Shown piece by piece: positions 11,201 to 20,941 of a stretch of DNA of 64,000 nucleotides. Both the position numbers and the translations under genes were made by a program. Positions within the stretch are counted from its first letter, which is position 1, and each line of letters begins with the position of its first letter. Source of the DNA: Oncomelania hupensis (lineage: Eukaryota > Mollusca > Gastropoda > Littorinimorpha > Pomatiopsidae); NCBI GenBank assembly GCA_036898135.1, contig CM072522.1, positions 59,316,273-59,380,272 on the forward strand, given 5' to 3'. Under the pieces are notes generated by a model. That model was not told where the DNA came from and searched no databases. It saw only the letters and a program-made list of their open reading frames with translations.

Positions 11201-13269
11201 TCAGTTGGTAAGAGCGTCTTGCTAGTAACCGAAAGGTCGCTGGTTCGAATCCCGGATTGGTCAACGTGTGATCATATTATTTTCCCCTTTACCAACAACT
11301 GGCCCGCTGGTGTCAGTATAAATCGGTCCAGTAGTCACCTATATGTGAAAGTGTCGTGTGACTATAATCTACATACAAACAAACAAACAGTAACTACAGC
11401 GTCGTCGGCTTCCAATTATTTCTGACAGTAATGTTGACCTAGATGACCGATGAACCATGATGAAGTCTGCAATGATGATTAACATGAAGGGCGATTTAAG
11501 CGAAAAGGAATGACAATCCTTTCTTTAGCTCTCCGCCCCGTAAGCCTTTGTGGACCACCAGTAGAGTACTTACGATGTTACTTGTTGCTTGTTACTTGTT
11601 GAGATCTCAAAAAAAATCTAAAATGCTGACCCAAATCATGGATTTTTAAACCGTATGAGAACATCTAATCAGGTTCATACATAACACCAACCAACTACAC
11701 GTGCAAACCAAAAACTAATAACGTTATTTGCAACAGAAGAGTGATTAGCTATAAAACAATCCACATCATAGGCTCCCGAAATGAGAAATTAATGCAGGTC
11801 CACGACAGTCTGGTTGTTATTTGCAAATTAATATATCCTCATAATTGTCAGGACTGAGGTAGGTTCTGTTTTTTACTATTATAAAAAAACTCAACACATT
11901 GTTGTTGTAATAATGGTATAATATTAATAATCGATAATATTAATACAAAAAAATACTAAATATTAGTCATTGTTTATAGGGTCCGGCGGACTGCAAAGAG
12001 CCGAATCAAGACCACTTTGATGTTGATGATGATGATGATGATGGTGATAGTGAACACTTTATAGTTAGTATCTTTTGTAAATCTGTGGTTTTCTTTTTTC
12101 AGATTCCAAATGCATGTGCTACACAACTGCTTACTGTCAACTCAACACCACAGTCTTTATTGGTCAAGTTCTCTTCTGCCTCAGTCACTCCCCGCAGTGA
12201 GGTCAGTCTTAAAGATCATGAGTGTAGAAGAGAGACAAAGCAGCAACAGAAGACCGGAGGGCAAAATAAACTTGTGTGTGATGTTTGTAATAAAGCTTTC
12301 TCTCATGCTAGTGATTTGAATAGACATAAGCTTATACATACAGGAGAGAAGAATCATGTGTGTGATGTTTGTAATAAAGCTTTCACTGGTGCTTGGTATT
12401 TGAAGAAACATAAGCTTATACATACAGGAGAGAAGAATCATGTGTGTGATGTTTGTAATAAAGCTTTCACTCGTGCTAGTGATTTGAATAGACATAAACT
12501 CATACATACAGGAGAGAGGAATCATGTGTGTGATGTTTGTAATAAAGCTTTCACTGGTGCTTGCTATTTGAAGAAACATAAGCTTATACATTCAGGAGAG
12601 AGGAATCATGTGTGTGATGTTTGTAATAAAGCTTTCACTTGTGCTGGTGATTTGAAGGTACATAAGCTTATACATACAGGAGAGAAGAATCATGTGTGTG
12701 ATGTTTGTAATAAAGCTTTCACTTGGGCTTGCCATTTGAATAGACATAAGCTTATACATACAGGTGAGAAGAATCATGTGTGTGATGTTTGTAATAAAGC
12801 TTTCACTGGTGATAGCTATTTGAAGTTACATAAGCTTATACATACAGGAGAGAAGAATCATGTGTGTGATGTTTGTAATAAAGCTTTCACTCAGGCTGGC
12901 AGTTTGAAGTTACATAAGCTTTTACATACAGGAGAGAAGAATCACGTGTGTGATGTTTGTAATAAAGCTTTCACTCGGGCTAGAGATTTGAAGAAACATA
13001 AGCTTATACATACAGAAGAGAAGAATCATGTTTGTGATGTTTGTAATAAAGCTTTCACTTGTGCTGGTGATTTGAAGGTACATAAGCTTATACATACAGG
13101 AGAGAAGAATCATGTGTGTGATGTTTGTAATAAAGCTTTCACTTGGGCTTGCCATTTGAATAGACATAAGCTTATACATACAGGTGAGAAGAACCATGTG
13201 TGTGATGTTTGTAATAAAGCTTTCACTGGTGATAGCTATTTGAAGTTACATAAGCTTATACATAAATAA
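5275..13269 (+). CDS. gene A: modular-exon C2H2 zinc-finger protein, 12 fingers, 560 aa
   Basis: The exons are 5275-5380, 6051-6254, 7075-7136, 7252-7315, 7992-8071 and 12103-13269. Every intron is GT-AG and the phases agree (1,1,0,1,0), giving 1683 nt with stop. The start is the first ATG, with an in-frame TGA nine bases upstream. Exon 1 gives MEDEDSPVLSEVKLEIDI. Exon 2 is an acidic Ser/Thr-rich segment. Exons 3-5 are short linkers. The last exon carries a VKFSSA-type spacer and 12 C2H2 fingers with TGEKN linkers. Six psi-K-x-E tetrapeptides precede the fingers (VKLE, IKEE, VKTE, VKSE, VKTE, VKTE). A nuclear DNA-binding regulator is expected. The stop is not original: a LINE inserted in the finger array supplies it (see 13268-14737). 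The gene is probably expressed but shortened; expression cannot be seen from sequence. Confidence 0.8.
7349..7555 (+). repeat. 20-bp minisatellite in gene A intron 4
   Basis: The unit tgtgatgttgttatctatat is repeated about 10 times with very few changes, just after the exon 4 donor. Confidence 0.85.
7620..7930 (+). repeat. old dispersed repeat shared by genes A and B
   Basis: It contains the word accaggagaaaacacttggt, a diverged form of the molluscan-type ggagtacccggagaaaac repeat. A matching copy sits at the equivalent intron position in gene B (about 46110-46460, inverted), so the insertion predates the A/B duplication. Confidence 0.55.
8194..8702 (+). mobile_element. pogo/Tc1-mariner-like MITE, about 509 bp
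   Basis: The ends are CAGTTATACCTTTGGTCCCG and, inverted, CAGTGATACCTCAGG, flanked by TA on both sides (8192-8193 and 8703-8704). TIRs beginning CAGTGATACCTCGG with a TA target duplication are typical of pogo/Tigger-type MITEs. There is no transposase ORF. A second copy lies in the equivalent intron of gene B (45414-45862, inverted). Confidence 0.7.
8776..9210 (+). repeat. 37-bp minisatellite, about 12 copies
   Basis: The unit includes catgtggcacacacaacaaa followed by cacatctatcactgaaa. A 37-bp period cycles through all three frames, which explains several overlapping open frames that are not genes. Located in gene A intron 5. Confidence 0.85.
9303..10827 (+). repeat. 45-bp minisatellite, about 33 copies
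   Basis: The array starts inside a dispersed repeat (ggaggaaaccggagtaccca, cactcggtgacctcaatag) and repeats a 45-bp unit containing gtcaagtagctcagttacat. Because 45 is a multiple of three, a 534-codon frame runs through it with the 15-mer TLGDLNSQVAQLHKL. Nearly all unit variants change the amino acid (D/V, Q/K, A/T, L/H, L/F, K/T), with one clear synonymous change. That argues against a real protein. It sits in gene A intron 5. Confidence 0.85.
11037..11106 (+). repeat. (gat)n microsatellite
   Basis: Imperfect gat/gac triplets. A second (gat)n run lies at 12019-12047 next to a fragment of the 650-bp element (11972-12018, inverted). Confidence 0.8.
11188..11391 (+). mobile_element. tRNA-derived SINE, most complete copy
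   Basis: The head has an A-box-like tagctcagttggtaagagc (11197-11215) and a B box ggttcgaatcccgg (11242-11255). A tRNA-unrelated body follows (ctggcccgctggtgtcagta) and a (caaa)n tail. Related copies are at 18713-18918 and 19089-19196. RNA polymerase III transcription is the family norm; activity here is unknown. Confidence 0.8.
12103..13269 (+). CDS. gene A terminal exon: spacer plus 12 C2H2 fingers
   Basis: The acceptor is cttttttcag at 12093-12102. It reads IPNACATQLLTVNSTPQSLL, one copy of the VKFSSA..SEVSL spacer, then 12 fingers of the form [28 protein letters not shown]. Fingers 10-12 repeat fingers 5-7 exactly at protein level and differ by one base (aat to aac). The frame ends in LHKLIHK, cut mid-linker by the LINE. 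Confidence 0.85.
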   Translation: MPNACATQLLTVNSTPQSLLVKFSSASVTPRSEVSLKDHECRRETKQQQKTGGQNKLVCDVCNKAFSHASDLNRHKLIHTGEKNHVCDVCNKAFTGAWYLKKHKLIHTGEKNHVCDVCNKAFTRASDLNRHKLIHTGERNHVCDVCNKAFTGACYLKKHKLIHSGERNHVCDVCNKAFTCAGDLKVHKLIHTGEKNHVCDVCNKAFTWACHLNRHKLIHTGEKNHVCDVCNKAFTGDSYLKLHKLIHTGEKNHVCDVCNKAFTQAGSLKLHKLLHTGEKNHVCDVCNKAFTRARDLKKHKLIHTEEKNHVCDVCNKAFTCAGDLKVHKLIHTGEKNHVCDVCNKAFTWACHLNRHKLIHTGEKNHVCDVCNKAFTGDSYLKLHKLIHK

Positions 13270-14737
13270 TAATAATAACGGATTTTTATATAGCGGGTAC
13301 TCCAGCCTATGACCAGACTCACCACGCTTTACATAGTCATACCATATAAATACATGCACTCGATGAAACATCACTCTTGCTACAATACACCAAAAGACGG
13401 GACAGTAAAGGTACAGACTATTTACAGTTATGTACATAAATTACAAAAAAGACAAAAATATACTATTTACAACTATGTACACAAATGACAAAAAAGACAG
13501 AAAGTAGAATAGCAAAAACCTATTCACAGCTATTTATATGCCCGGTTAGGCCCAGGAAGGAAAACAGTATAAATATTTACAGCCGTGTATACACTTACGG
13601 ATCAGACATAGACAAGAGATGAGAGAATGGCAGCAGGACACAAATCAGTCTGAATAATGCAGTTTGAAGAGGTGGGTTTTGAGGGCCTTTTTGAATGCTT
13701 GTGTTGATTGTATGTTGCGGATATGGGAGGGAAGGGAATTCCACTGCTTAGGTGCGGAGTAGGCGAATGCACGTTGGCCGTATGTCTTAGTGCGGGTGAC
13801 GGGAACCTTGAGTGTGCGAGTGTCAGCAGATGATCTTAAAGTGCGTGAAGGGGCGTAGACAGACAGTAGATCAGCAAGGTAGGAAGGACAAGAATCTGTG
13901 AAGAAGTTGTGACAGAGAACAGAGAGTTTGTACTCTATGCGTGCTTGCACAGGAAGCCAGTGAAGGGAATGTAGCAGAGGTGTGATGTGATCACGTTTCT
14001 TTGCTCGGAATACTAGTCTAGCTGCTGAGTTCTGAACCTTTTGTAGTTTGTCAATGATGTGTTTCGGGGAGCCAGCAAGGAGAGAGTTGCAATAGTCAAG
14101 ACGAGAGAGGACGAGAGCGCAGACTAGGGTTTTGGTGGCCGGGACTGTAAGATAGTGGCGAAAGGAGCTGATTTGGCGTATGGCCGTGTATGCAGAGCGA
14201 CAGACGTTGGAGATGTGGTTGTTGAGGGACAGGTCATCGGATAGAATGTAGCCGAGATTTCTTGCAGAGGATGAGAACTGAGTGTTTGTTGTCCCTACTG
14301 TAAGCGATGTTGGGAGAGGCGAGAGTGAGGAGGAGGTGTTGTGCTTGTGAATGAGGAGGGCTTCGGTTTTATCGTCATTAAGCTTAAGCTTGTTGAGTGT
14401 CATCCATGATTTAATGTCTGTGATGCAGTTCTCCAAGGTCTGAACAGTGGAATTAATGAGAGAGGGGGCGGTGGATTTATACAGTTGTGTGTCGTCTGCA
14501 AATGACTGACTCTCAACAGCATGCTTTCTAAGCAGGAGAAGCAGTGGCTTGGTGTACAGAGTGAATAACACCGGCCCTAAAACGGAACCCTGAGGCACGC
14601 CGCACACCAAGTCTGCTGTGCTGGAGAAACAGCCATCGACAGTGACTGCTTGTGATCTGTCAGAAAGATATGAGTGGAACCAAGCCAGGACCGAGCCAGA
14701 GATTCCAAAATAGTGTTGAAGAGTGTTAAAGAGAATG
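13268..14737 (-). mobile_element. CR1/L2-type LINE, 5'-truncated, inside the zinc-finger array
   Basis: The minus strand from about 14737 to 13645 is open and encodes the 3' half of a reverse transcriptase. Visible are [13 protein letters not shown] residues, [13 protein letters not shown], the catalytic SFADDTQLY, a thumb with LDYCNSLL, and the terminal [10 protein letters not shown] motif. About 375 bp of 3' UTR follow, ending in an (aat)n tail at 13268-13278 that abuts finger 12. Fingers resume at 14739, so this is an insertion into the exon with loss of a few dozen bases. Confidence 0.85.
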
Positions 14738-14738
14738 T

Positions 14739-14947
14739 GATGTTTGTAATAAAGCTTTCACTCAGGCTGGCAGTTTGAAGTTACATAAGCTTTTACATAC
14801 AGGAGAGAAGAATCACGTGTGTGATGTTTGTAATAAAGCTTTCACTCGGGCTAGAGATTTGAAGAAACATAAGCTTATACATACAGAAGAGAAAAATCAT
14901 GTGTGTGATTGATGTTTGTAATAAAGCTTTCACTCAGGCTAGAGATT
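14739..14947 (+). pseudogene. severed zinc fingers 13-15 of gene A
   Basis: The fingers resume with [20 protein letters not shown] and FTRARDLKKHKLIH, copies of fingers 8 and 9. A four-base insertion then shifts the frame (gtgtgtgattgatgtttg). A third finger begins and is cut by the 650-bp element. These fingers can no longer be translated from gene A. Confidence 0.8.
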
Positions 14948-14983
14948 AAAGGTACACCCCTTGGGGTCATGAGCAATCTTGCC

Positions 14984-15655
14984 ACTGTAGATTGTTCTAA
15001 CCTATAAAGGGAAAAGTGAAAGCCCCAGTTGAAAACCTGTCTTTCCTTTATAGGCATGACTTTTTCACTGCAGCAACAGCACCCCTGTTGGAGTGCCGGG
15101 GGTTTCAGTATAAATAGTATCCCCACTTTCTGGAAATTTAGTGCTTTAAATTCCCACTGTCGCTGTCTTCCTCATTTGCTCTTTCCCATTCCTGATCTGT
15201 CCTATCACTCTGCTATACTATCTTCTTCTTCGCTAGATCACTGACCTACCTTTTTTCTAGAAAACTCTTCCTGGACAAGACTCCTTGCTTGTGTATGGGG
15301 TCTGTTGGATCAGCTTGGGAGTATTGGACGCTTTCTCGTGGGTGGTCACTAGGGCTTTCTATGATGTTATTATTTAGCAATGTAGGCATTTTATATGTAT
15401 GTGTTTTGTTGATGATGTATAATGATGTTTGTATTCTATTTTGTTTTTGTAACCGGGGGTTCGAGTAGTTGGGGTAAAGCCTCAGCCGTCCCCTGCGTGG
15501 GATGTCTTTATTGTAAAGTGACTGGCCGGTGGAGGGCGTCCAGTTTTCCCACTAGGGTTGTTTCAGCAGATCTTTTATGCGGATCGGGGGTTGTCCGGTC
15601 CTGATTTGGCTCGCATGAGTCGGCTGGACCTAAAGCAACAATCAATCAATCAACG
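14984..15655 (+). mobile_element. dispersed 650-bp non-coding element, copy 1
   Basis: It starts near ctgtagattgttctaacc and ends ctgatttggctcgcatgagt, a cggctggacc box and a (caat)n tail. It has no ORF above noise. The internal text tcctatcactctgctatact is shared with copy 2 (15946) and copy 3 (33361, minus). The caat-type tail suggests a retroposed SINE-like element; its head is not obviously a tRNA. It interrupts the ZF array. Confidence 0.7.
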
Positions 15656-15945
15656 ATCAAAGGTACATAAGGTTATACATGTACATACAAGAGAGAAGAA
15701 TCATGTGTATTAAGTTTGTAATAAAGCTTTCACTCATGCTGGTGATTTGAAGAAACAAGCTTATACATACAGAAGAGAACAATCATGTGTGTGATGTTTG
15801 TAATAAAGCTTTTACTAGGGCTGGCTATTTGAATGGACATAAGCTTATACATACAGCAGAGAAGAATCGTGTGTGATGTTTGTAATAAAGCTTTTACTAG
15901 GGCTGGCAATTTGAAGGTACATAAACTTATACATACAGCAGAGAA
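15656..15945 (+). pseudogene. further severed zinc fingers of the gene A array
   Basis: Between the two 650-bp elements lie about four decayed finger units (aataaagctttcactcatgc, aataaagcttttactagggc). They carry frameshifts: a lost base pair in the linker and a missing gt in aatcgtgtgtgatg. They keep the HKLIHTAEKN linker and end exactly where copy 2 starts. Confidence 0.8.
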
Positions 15946-16614
15946 ACTGTAGATTGTTCTAACCTATAAAGGGAAAAGTGAAAGCCCCAGTTGAAAACCT
16001 GTCTTGCCTTTGTAGGCATGACTGATTCACTGCGGCAACAGTTTCCCCCGTTGAAGTGCCGGGGGTTTCAGTATAAATAGTATCCCCACTTTCTGGAAAT
16101 TTAGTGCTTTAAATTCCCACTGTCGCTGTCTTCTTCATTTGCTCTTTCCCATTCCTGATCTGTCCTATCACTCTGCTATACTATCTTCTTCTTCGCTAGA
16201 TCAATGACTTACCTTTTTTCTTGAAAACTCTTCTTTGACAAGACTCCTTGTTTGTGTATGAGGTCTGTTGGATCAGCTTGGGAGTGTTGGACGCTTTCTG
16301 CCGGGTGGTCACTAGGGCTTCCTATGATGTTATTATTTAGCACTATAGGCATTTTATATGTATGTGTTTTGTTGATGATTTATAATGATGTTTGTATTCT
16401 ATTTTGTTTTTGTAAACAGGGGTTTGATAAGTTGGGGTGAAACCTCAGCCGTCCCCTGCGTGGGATGTCTTTATTGTAAAGTGACTGGCTGGTGGAGAGC
16501 TTTCGGTTTTCCCACTAGGGTTGTTTCAGCAGATCTTTTATGCGGATCGGGGGTTGTCCGGTCCTGATTTGGCTCGGAAGAGCCCGCTGGACCTAAAGCA
16601 ATAATAATGTAGTG
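15946..16614 (+). mobile_element. dispersed 650-bp non-coding element, copy 2
   Basis: It is closely similar to copy 1 across its length and starts at the same ctgtagattgttctaacc. It is inserted directly after a finger linker (catacagcagagaaa) and ends ccgctggacctaaagcaata. Two copies of one family in one finger array, about 290 bp apart, is notable. Confidence 0.7.
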
Positions 16615-16617
16615 TAA

Positions 16618-16992
16618 TGTAACATGTTTAGACTTTGATGACGGATATGTTTAGACTTTTATGACTGACATGTTTAAAATTTGATGATGGACATGTTTAG
16701 ACTTGGATGATGGACATGTTTAGACTTTGATGAGGGACATGTTTAGACTTTGATGATGGATATGTTTAGACTTTGATGATGGACATGTTTAGACTTTGAT
16801 GATGGACATTTTTAGACTTTGATGATGGGCATGTTTAAACTTTGATGATGGACATGTTTAGACTTTGATGATGAACATGTTTAGACTTTGATGATGGACA
16901 TGTTTAGACTTTGATGATGTACATGTTTAGACTTTGAAGATGGACATGTTTAGATTTTGATGATGGACATGTTTAGACTTTGATGATGGATA
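16618..16992 (+). repeat. 23-bp minisatellite, about 16 copies
   Basis: Unit ggacatgtttagactttgatgat minus or plus small changes. Each unit contains GGACATGTTT, which fits the p53-family half-site RRRCWWGYYY. Confidence 0.85.
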
Positions 16993-17535
16993 TTTGACCT
17001 AGTTTTTCCTAACTGTGTATTGTCAGATGTTAAAGTAGGCACAACGTGATATCTATTTATAGTATTTATATCTTGCTATGAATGATAGGTTGTAAGTTAA
17101 CGTTATAGTGGTTCATCTTTTTTTTTTAATTTCTACATCACATTTAACGTTAATATTCTCTTTGCTTAATAATATGATTTATTGATCATTGATAATTTAT
17201 CAGTCAGTCAGGTTGAAAGATGTTTATATTTTGTAAAGCGTATTTATATGTAGTAATCATCTTGTTAGTTATAATCAAAAGTGTAGATGCAAGCACTTGG
17301 TTGTACATAGGAGGTAATTGCTAACATTCCATTCTTTGACATTCCTCAGCTTATACCATTGTTTTTGTTTGATTGTTCTCGAGTAGTTTTTTTTTATAAT
17401 TAAAGTTGAATCAATAGAGAATTGCTTGTAAACCGTCATGGACTTGTTCTTGTGTTCGTCCATCTTCTTTTTCCCTTTCCCTATTCCTTGTCCTCACCTC
17501 ACCTGCCACTCACCACACCCACACTAACGAGGGGT
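16993..17535. other. AT-rich spacer, nothing recognised
   Basis: No supported feature. The end (about 17455-17530) is C/T-rich and leads into the next minisatellite. Confidence 0.4.
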
Positions 17536-17667
17536 TTTCCTCGTCTTAACCCAACCCTTAAACACTTAGACATCTTAACTGCTGGTCTTAACCCAACCCT
17601 TCAACACTTAGACATCTTAACTGTTGGTCTTAACCCAACCCTTCAACACTTAGACATCTTAAATGCT
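17536..17667 (+). repeat. 42-bp minisatellite, 3 copies
   Basis: The unit contains cttaacccaacccttcaaca and ttagacatcttaactgctgg. Confidence 0.8.
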
Positions 17668-17675
17668 GGTCTTGT

Positions 17676-18125
17676 TTGTCTAATCTTGTCATGCATGTTT
17701 GGTGGAATATTCTTCCTTTTGCCCCCTCCTCCATGTAGTTTTAACCTTCTCACTGGTACAAACTTTTGTGTAGCCTCTCTCACCATCAACTTTATTCTAT
17801 CTCAGCACTCATTCACATTTAAACCCTCATGCCAGTCTCTCTTCCATTCATCATTTCGTACAAACCTCCTCATACTATTATAATCGACCTTCACAAACAG
17901 GTATTTTACAGAATCAGGCCCTGTATTGGCGTTGTCACCGCTAAGAAGGGAAAATCCTATCAGCAAGTGATGGCTGTTATCTAGGGGCGGGAGAAGGTTG
18001 ACAGACGATACAAATTCACCATTGGTTAAAATTAAATCAACAACATTTGCTGTTTGCAAAGCTCTATAGCGGGAGCCTAATCTTAAAGTCGTTCCACATA
18101 TCATTCACACTCACATTTTTCAATA
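17676..18125 (-). mobile_element. CR1-like LINE fragment (endonuclease to RT linker)
   Basis: The minus-strand frame 18104-17802 reads ANVVDLILTNGEFVSS, NSHHLLIGFSLL and HEGLNVNEC. These are the end of an AP-type endonuclease (the conserved SDH is altered to NSH) and the linker. The linker matches the element at 51498-53728 (EWKRELHEGLNVNECWDKIK). It is broken on both sides, and frameshifts follow after 17802. Confidence 0.7.
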
Positions 18126-18128
18126 TTC

Positions 18129-18132
<4 letters not shown>

Positions 18133-18166
<34 letters not shown>
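18133..18166 (+). repeat. (ga)n microsatellite
   Basis: Seventeen or so ga units. Confidence 0.9.
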
Positions 18167-18171
<5 letters not shown>

Positions 18172-18288
18172 GTGTACAGAGGTGTCCATGGTGCAATCGC
18201 AACATATCACAACAGCAGACAGCTCTATTCAGTCATTGCCAAAAATCGGGTAAGGGGCAAATGGACCCACTGCGGTTTCAAATGCTTC

Positions 18289-18355
18289 TTTTTCTTCTTC
18301 TTTTTCTTCTTCTTTTTCTTCTTCTTCTTCTTCTTCTTCTTCTTCTTCTTCTTCT
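18289..18355 (+). repeat. (ttc)n microsatellite
   Basis: ttcttcttt and ttc triplets. The homopolymer Phe/Lys frames across it are artefacts. Confidence 0.9.
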
Positions 18356-18712
18356 CATTTTTAGTCCCGACGCCGAGGCGCATTTGAACTGTTATAATCA
18401 CACACAAAAATCTAATGTTATTTTAAGACCATTATTATAAGAAGTGTAAAAAGAGATTAAGAAAGTAGACGTTATTAAAAATACCCTTTCTGTGAACAAC
18501 TCAGGACTAGGTCTATAACACTAATATATAACCAATACCAGCCTCTCCATAAATAGCCATGTTGCGGGTATTTTACATGGAAGAAGGGCCTTCAGCAGAA
18601 GAGCCATGTAGGTAGACGATCCTCCATGTACGCTATATTAAGAACACACCGACAGCCCACGGCCATCCTAGAGACTAGGGCCAGACGAGTCACCAAAAGC
18701 CGCCTGGGCGGG

Positions 18713-18918
18713 AGCGGCTTACTAGTAACCGAAAGGTACCTGGTTCGAATCCCGGATTGGCCAACGTGTGACCATATTATTTTCCACTTACCATCAGCTG
18801 GTTAGCTGGTGTCAGAATAATGTGACCAGTAGTCGCCTATAAGCTTCAGTGTCGTGTGACTATAATGTGACCAGTAGTCGCCTATAAGCTTCAGTGTCGT
18901 GTGACTATAATCTACATT
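18713..18918 (+). mobile_element. tRNA-derived SINE, diverged copy with internal duplication
   Basis: The B box ggttcgaatcccgg is at 18742-18755. The A box is eroded. A 45-bp body segment with tgaccagtagtcgcctataa is present twice in tandem (18819-18907). Confidence 0.7.
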
Positions 18919-19088
18919 TACCCGCAGACGGCCAAGGCCCTGGCACGAAAGGCCGCCACGCAGTCCATCTATGGTCCCAGGACGCCCGCGGCCACACACT
19001 TCTCCCTCAGCCCAACAACCCCCGGGGAGGGACAGCGACGCTGAAAAAAACAGTGTTGATAGGAGATGGCGGCCCCACAGTGAAAGGC

Positions 19089-19196
19089 CCCTTTACCAAC
19101 AACTGGCCCGCTGGTGTCAGTATAAATCGGTCCAGTAGTCACCTATATGCGAAAGTGTCGTGTGACTATAATCTACATACAAACAAACAAACAGTG
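19089..19196 (+). mobile_element. tRNA-derived SINE, 3' half
   Basis: Body and (caaa)n tail only, from tttaccaacaactggcccgc to acaaacaaacaaacag. Confidence 0.7.
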
Positions 19197-19239
19197 AAAG
19201 CAGATATCAACGTATTTGTTCCTCCAATGACCTGAATTT

Positions 19240-19640
19240 AGTCTTAAAACTATACATTTAAGGTGTAATGGATAATCTGCCTTAAGCTCGGGTGGGTAAC
19301 GGAGAAACTCCGCCTGCCAGTCCGACCACGCAAGGCGGTTGAGTCTACTCTTGATCTCGCTACCAGAGGAGGGAACAAAGTCCATGCCTTTCCTCCACCT
19401 TCCGCTCCCAGTCTGGCGGCCCGATCAGCCTCCTCATTACCGGGGAGGCCGATGTGTGAGGCAACTCACGTAAACGTAAAAAGGGACCCGGTGCCACTGA
19501 AGTGCCCCACAGTGATGATCACGTCCAGGACCAACTCCGGACGGGCTTCAGTCCGATCGGCACCAGACACTGTAGGGCGCCCAGCGAGTCAGAAAAAAAC
19601 AACGATCGTAATATTCAGGGAACTCAGGGCCATCCGGACC
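19240..19640 (-). pseudogene. LINE RNase H domain, 3' half (I/Jockey-like element)
   Basis: The minus strand gives RMALSSLNIT, IVVFF and later HIGLPGNEEADRAARLG, the C-terminal part of a LINE-type RNase H with its last acidic residue (EEAD). Frameshifts are present. It joins the 5' half at 21844-22750 once the inserted TIR element is removed. Confidence 0.7.
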
Positions 19641-19822
19641 GCGAACTTGTTTTTTCCAACCTATTTCCAGTCATTCGCCGAAAAAGGCAATTACCGAAGT
19701 CGAACGAAGCTCTTCGAGTCGAGCGAAGCTATCCGATGTTTGACGAACAAAAGCTTGCAGGACTACGTGAAACCACAGGCTGGGAAGTCTCGTCTTTCGT
19801 AGGCCTCAATTACATACTATCC

Positions 19823-20941
19823 TGGGGTCGAATTCATGGCCCGTTAAATTATAGGCGATGGTTAACGTTACCAACATTGGTTTTGTAACCAACACTGGTA
19901 TCGTTAACCATCGTTTAGCAGATCGCTATTCATGAGCGAGTGTCCACCCATTAGGTACTTAACCAAGGCTATTTTTGGGCTGTGCGGGAATATCCGTAAG
20001 GGGGCATTATCCAAGCAGCTGTTTTCCTTCTTTCGTCAACAAAATAGGCCTATAAAAATGGCTGTGGCAATGGCAAAGAGAAAAGCAATTTTTTCGTTAA
20101 CTGAAACTAATGTTCTCCTTGAGAAAAGACCATCGGAATCGTGCAGCCGCACGATTAAAGTCTGGCAATGGTGGCGTGATTATCATTAGCAAGCCTACCG
20201 ACAGCATGCTGGATATCATAGTGAGCAAGGAGAGCGAGCTTTTTGTTGGGGTGAAAGGAGAGAAATCACTTTTGATCACTTTGTAGTTTGTAATGTTAGG
20301 CCTACATTTTGTTTTTAGACTGAGGTGTCAATTTCTGCCGTTTCTGGGTAGTTTGGAACTTGAAATGTTGTCTTTATTTCGTAGGGTTGCATTACCCTAC
20401 GAGTATAAACTATACAGATACACAATAAGCCTACACATCACCAGTCAAAATCCAACAACAATATTTTAATAATAATAATATTAACCCGTTTTATTAATAT
20501 GACAGATTATTAAAGGTGTCAGAGGCATAAAAACAAAGAGTGAGACACACATGTAAAAGTGGTGACAAAACGCCTTGCCGATCACACAGTTTCAGTCTGT
20601 CTACCGCGTTCGTTAACGTGATGATATCATGCCGACGAAAACGAAATTTTGATACCAGTTCCACATCATCAAATTTGTCAAGTGGATTACTTCTGTCGCG
20701 AAATACTCTCTCTCTCCTCGGAGCTCGTCTCTGTCGAAGTTGCCACCAAACGATGGCCGCCATTTTTAACCAGTGTTCCATTGGTTATCGGGTGGTCCCC
20801 CCTCCGTTAAAATAACCATGGTTAGCAACCGTCGTTAACTCTGCTAAGGCCTCATGAATTTAAAATTTCCAGCTTAACCAACGTCGTTAATTTTACCAAC
20901 ATTGGTTAAGCCTTAACCAACGGTCATGAATACCACCCCTG
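19823..20941. mobile_element. PIF/Harbinger-like relic nested in the TIR element
   Basis: The ends ggggtcgaattcatggcccg and, inverted, ggggtggtattcatgaccgt are similar inverted termini. Inside are a fragment resembling the Harbinger Myb-like protein (+, about 20058-20290: KRKAIFSLTETNVLLE, then IVSKESELFVGVK after an insertion) and one transposase fragment on minus (20781-20494). The 3-bp target duplication could not be confirmed. Confidence 0.6.
20494..20781 (-). pseudogene. Harbinger transposase N-terminal fragment
   Basis: Ninety-five codons from an ATG, with DDVELVSKFRFRRHDIITLT and GVLSPLLHVCLTLCFYASDTF. This is the helical region preceding the DDE nuclease in HARBI1-type transposases. 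The DDE part is missing, so it is non-functional. Confidence 0.65.

Noticed and set aside
11188..11262. Functional tRNA gene
   Set aside because: The acceptor and anticodon stems do not pair well, and the sequence goes on into a SINE body with a (caaa)n tail and partial copies elsewhere.
12181..13197. Minus-strand ORFs across the gene A fingers
   Set aside because: These are shadows of the 84-bp finger repeat.
18172..18407. Poly-Phe and poly-Lys ORFs
   Set aside because: These are frames through the (ttc)n microsatellite.
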